From Thermoplasmatota archaeon (GTDB lineage: Bacteria > Pseudomonadota > Gammaproteobacteria > Burkholderiales > Thiobacillaceae): a stretch of DNA of 7,671 nucleotides. The stretch covers positions 1 to 7,671 of the forward strand of contig JAMCVR010000088.1 of assembly GCA_023475455.1 (NCBI GenBank), written 5' to 3'. Under the pieces are notes generated by a model. That model worked only from the letters and a program-made list of their open reading frames with translations, was not told the origin of the DNA and made no database searches. The position numbers were made by a program, and so were the translations under genes. Numbering within the stretch: the stretch's first letter is position 1; each line of letters opens with the position of its first letter. This document shows, one piece after another, positions 5,738 through 7,671 of the stretch.

Positions 5738-6008
5738 TCAAGGCGCTGCATGACAAGCACGGCGGCCCAGGCCGCCGTTTTCTATTTTGCTGTTTCATCC
5801 AAGTAGAGCGGCTATTTCAGGACAGCCTGGTCGAGGACTGCCATGACAACACATTTGATGAACACCTATGCGCGCCAGCCGGTTGCCTTCGTGCGCGGCG
5901 AGGGCGCCTACCTGTGGGATGAGACCGGCAGGCGCTATCTCGATGCCGTCGCCGGCGTCGCGGTGAACGGGCTGGGGCATGCCCATCCGAAACTGGTGAA
6001 GGCGATTG
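5278..6008. repeat. Tandem duplication B, copy 1 (731 bp unit)
   Basis: Bases 5278-6010 reappear at 6009-6741 with an offset of exactly 731 and no mismatch seen. The unit carries the puuD-like gene from codon 14/15 onward, its terminator, and the argD leader with argD codons 1-56. The flanks differ immediately outside (5277 t against 6008 g; 6011 a against 6742 g). Confidence 0.97.
5759..5788 (+). terminator. Rho-independent terminator after the PuuD-like gene
   Basis: The GC-rich hairpin CGGCGGC (5760-5766), loop CCAG, GCCGCCG (5771-5777) is followed by TTTTCTATTTT. It starts about 21 bases after the puuD-like stop and about 55 bases before the argD ATG, so it should separate the two genes transcriptionally. 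Confidence 0.88.
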
Positions 6009-6079
6009 CCATTTCATGGCAGGCATCATGTGGATCGGCCTGCTGTATTACTTCAACTTCGTGCAGGTGGCGGCGCTGA
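5843..6079 (+). pseudogene. argD': Truncated argD (codons 1-56) ending in foreign frame
   Basis: Has the same GAGGA ribosome-binding site and ATG as intact argD, and encodes its first 56 residues ([16 protein letters not shown] through LVKAIA). It then crosses the duplication junction at 6009-6010 into the puuD-like gene in a shifted frame, adding 22 unrelated residues from ISWQASCG to a stop at 6077-6079. It lacks the whole PLP-binding region, so it can have no aminotransferase activity. It overlaps the start of the puuD-like fragment. Intact argD begins at 6574. Confidence 0.88.
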
Positions 6080-6468
6080 AAAACGCCAGTGCCGACGGCA
6101 CCGCCGCGGGCATCACCAAGCACGTCGCGCCGCGCGCCCTGCTGTTCTTCCGCTGGGCCGCCGTGGTGACCTGGATTGCCGGCGCGGCCTTGCTGGGCCC
6201 GTATTTCGTTGACGCCTTCCTGCTGCGCAACGGCATGGGCCCGATCGGCATCGGCGCCTGGCTGGGCACCATCATGCTGTTCAACGTGTGGGTGCTGATC
6301 TGGCCGAACCAGAAGAAGATCCTGGGCATGACGCCGGCGTCCGACGACGAGAAGAACAAGGCGCGCCGGGTCGCCTTCCTGGCATCGCGCACCAATACCA
6401 TGCTGTCGATTCCGATGCTGTTCTTCATGGCAACCGGGATGTCTCACTCGGCGCTTTTCAGCCTATAA
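6010..6468 (+). pseudogene. PuuD-like gene copy lacking its first 14 codons and RBS
   Basis: The frame continues from [10 protein letters not shown] (residue 15 of the intact protein) to the normal C-terminus at 6468, identical throughout. An internal ATG at 6016 could in principle give a 150-residue protein keeping nearly all four helices but losing H15. However, no Shine-Dalgarno precedes it, and the strong one at 5223 is not duplicated. It lies downstream of the terminator at 5759-5788, so transcription is doubtful unless argD's promoter lies between. Confidence 0.87.
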
Positions 6469-6489
6469 TCAAGGCGCTGCATGACAAGC

Positions 6490-6519
6490 ACGGCGGCCCA
6501 GGCCGCCGTTTTCTATTTT
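6490..6519 (+). terminator. Rho-independent terminator, duplicated copy
   Basis: Exact copy of the hairpin at 5759-5788, with stem CGGCGGC (6491-6497) and GCCGCCG (6502-6508) followed by TTTTCTATTTT. It lies between the puuD-like fragment and intact argD. Confidence 0.87.
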
Positions 6520-6573
6520 GCTGTTTCATCCAAGTAGAGCGGCTATTTCAGGACAGCCTGGTCGAGGACTGCC

Positions 6574-7671
6574 ATGACAACACATTTGATGAACACCTAT
6601 GCGCGCCAGCCGGTTGCCTTCGTGCGCGGCGAGGGCGCCTACCTGTGGGATGAGACCGGCAGGCGCTATCTCGATGCCGTCGCCGGCGTCGCGGTGAACG
6701 GGCTGGGGCATGCCCATCCGAAACTGGTGAAGGCGATTGCCGATCAGGCTGCGACGCTGATCCATTCGTCCAACCTGTATCGCGTGCTGCGCCAGGAAGA
6801 ACTGGCCGACCGGCTGTGCGAACTCTCCGGCATGGACCGTGCGTTCTTCTGCAATTCGGGCTGCGAAGCCAACGAGGCGGCGATCAAGCTGGCGCGCCTC
6901 TATGGCCACAACAGAGGCATCGAGGTGCCGACCATCATCGTGATGGAAAAGGCCTTTCACGGCCGCACCATGGCGACGCTGACCGCGACCGGAAGCCGCA
7001 AGATCCAGGCGGGATTCGAACCGCTGCTGACGGGATTCGCGCGGGTGCCGTTCAACGATCTGGACGCGATCCGCCATGTCGCCGAGCACAACAAGAGCGT
7101 GGTCGCCGTGCTGGCCGAAGTGGTGCAGGGCGAAAGCGGCATCAATTTGATGGCGCCGGATTTCCTGGCCGGGTTGCGCGCGATTTGCGACGCCCACGGC
7201 TGGCTGCTGATGCTGGACGAGGTGCAGACCGGCATCGGCCGCACCGGTACCTGGTTCGGCTTTCAGCATTCCGGCGTGATGCCGGACGTGATGGCGCTGG
7301 CCAAGGGTCTGGGTTCCGGCGTGCCGATCGGCGCGTGCCTGGCGCGCGGCGCCGCGGCGGACGTCTTCCAGCCGGGCAATCATGGCTCGACCTTCGGCGG
7401 CAATCCGCTGGCGTGCGCGGCGGCGCTGGCGACGCTCGACGCGATCGAGGAAGACAAGCTGCTCGACAACGCGCGCGTGCGCGGCGAGGCCATCCGCAGC
7501 GGCCTGCGGCAGGCGCTTTCGGACGTGCGCGGCGTGGTGGATATCCGCGGCGAGGGCATGATGATCGGCGTCGAGCTCGACCGCCCGTGCGGCGAACTGG
7601 TGGCGGTGGCGCGCGACGCCGGGGTGCTGATCAACGTCACCGCCGACTCGGTCATCCGCCTGGTGCCGCCG
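6574..7671 (+). CDS. argD: Acetylornithine aminotransferase, first 366 residues (cut by window edge)
   Basis: PLP-dependent class III aminotransferase that converts N-acetylglutamate semialdehyde and glutamate to N-acetylornithine in arginine synthesis, in the cytosol. In lysine synthesis, ArgD-type enzymes can also act as succinyldiaminopimelate aminotransferase. Visible signatures are GLGHAHP (43-49), CNSGCEANEAAIK (93-105, phosphate binding), KAFHGRTMATL, LDEVQTGIGRTG with the PLP-ring Asp at 215, LAKGLGSGVPIGA with the Schiff-base lysine at 244, and HGSTFGGNPLACAAA. The 366 codons to the window end contain no stop; about 25-35 more are expected. The start at 6574 is preferred over the internal ATG at 6589 because GAGGA (6564-6568) lies five bases upstream. 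DUF3579-argD proximity is usual in Betaproteobacteria, where argF commonly follows. Weak similarity between related class III families makes other omega-aminotransferases possible, but the length and motifs favour ArgD. Confidence 0.93.
   Translation, partial: MTTHLMNTYARQPVAFVRGEGAYLWDETGRRYLDAVAGVAVNGLGHAHPKLVKAIADQAATLIHSSNLYRVLRQEELADRLCELSGMDRAFFCNSGCEANEAAIKLARLYGHNRGIEVPTIIVMEKAFHGRTMATLTATGSRKIQAGFEPLLTGFARVPFNDLDAIRHVAEHNKSVVAVLAEVVQGESGINLMAPDFLAGLRAICDAHGWLLMLDEVQTGIGRTGTWFGFQHSGVMPDVMALAKGLGSGVPIGACLARGAAADVFQPGNHGSTFGGNPLACAAALATLDAIEEDKLLDNARVRGEAIRSGLRQALSDVRGVVDIRGEGMMIGVELDRPCGELVAVARDAGVLINVTADSVIRLVPP

Larger units (their letters stand above)
6009..6739. repeat. Tandem duplication B, copy 2 (731 bp unit)
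   Basis: Head-to-tail second copy of 5278-6008. The junction joins argD codon 56 to puuD-like codon 15 with only CC shared (6009-6010, also at 5278-5279 and 6740-6741). No insertion sequence, target-site duplication or longer homology lies at the ends. This copy provides the 5' end and leader of intact argD. Confidence 0.97.

Overview
The window carries housekeeping genes from a GC-rich proteobacterium, most likely a betaproteobacterium. The basis for this is the gene order ileS-ribF-murJ on the minus strand, divergent from rpsT, then a DUF3579 gene and argD. This order and the small DUF3579 family are typical of Betaproteobacteria (Nitrosomonadales/Burkholderiales relatives such as Thiobacillus-like organisms). 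The taxonomic call is inference from synteny and protein character, not from a search.

Layout: positions 1-3271 hold a minus-strand cluster read from right to left. It runs murJ (lipid II flippase), ribF (bifunctional riboflavin kinase/FAD synthetase), then the first 248 codons of ileS (isoleucyl-tRNA synthetase), which leaves the window at base 1. A divergent intergenic region follows, with a good sigma-70 promoter for rpsT and a CACAGAGG-type intergenic repeat element. Intact rpsT lies at 4312-4575 and is followed by a symmetrical hairpin. That hairpin can terminate both rpsT and the convergent DUF3579 gene (4696-4977, minus). Next comes a plus-strand pair: a 31-residue single-helix membrane peptide (5129-5224) and a 166-residue four-helix membrane protein resembling part of the PuuD/urate-oxidase membrane domain (5237-5737). 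The pair ends in a strong terminator, and argD (acetylornithine aminotransferase) runs off the right edge.

The striking structural signal is two perfect direct tandem duplications. Unit A is 675 bp (3045-3719 repeated at 3720-4394). It starts in murJ codon 76 and ends in rpsT codon 28/29, so it adds a truncated rpsT and a truncated murJ between the two intact genes. Unit B is 731 bp (5278-6008 repeated at 6009-6739). It starts around codon 14/15 of the puuD-like gene and ends around codon 56 of argD, so it adds a truncated argD and a puuD-like copy lacking its start. I saw no mismatch between copies of either unit, including in non-coding DNA, and the junctions share only 4 bp (CCGC) and 2 bp (CC). 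Two such events 0.9 kb apart are either very recent real duplications or, quite plausibly, unmerged contig overlaps from assembly. Every affected gene keeps one intact copy with its own upstream region, so either reading is compatible with viability.

No defence system, CRISPR array, transposase, tRNA or rRNA gene was found. The most biologically open item is the small-membrane-peptide/PuuD-like pair, preceded by a perfect 12-bp palindrome.
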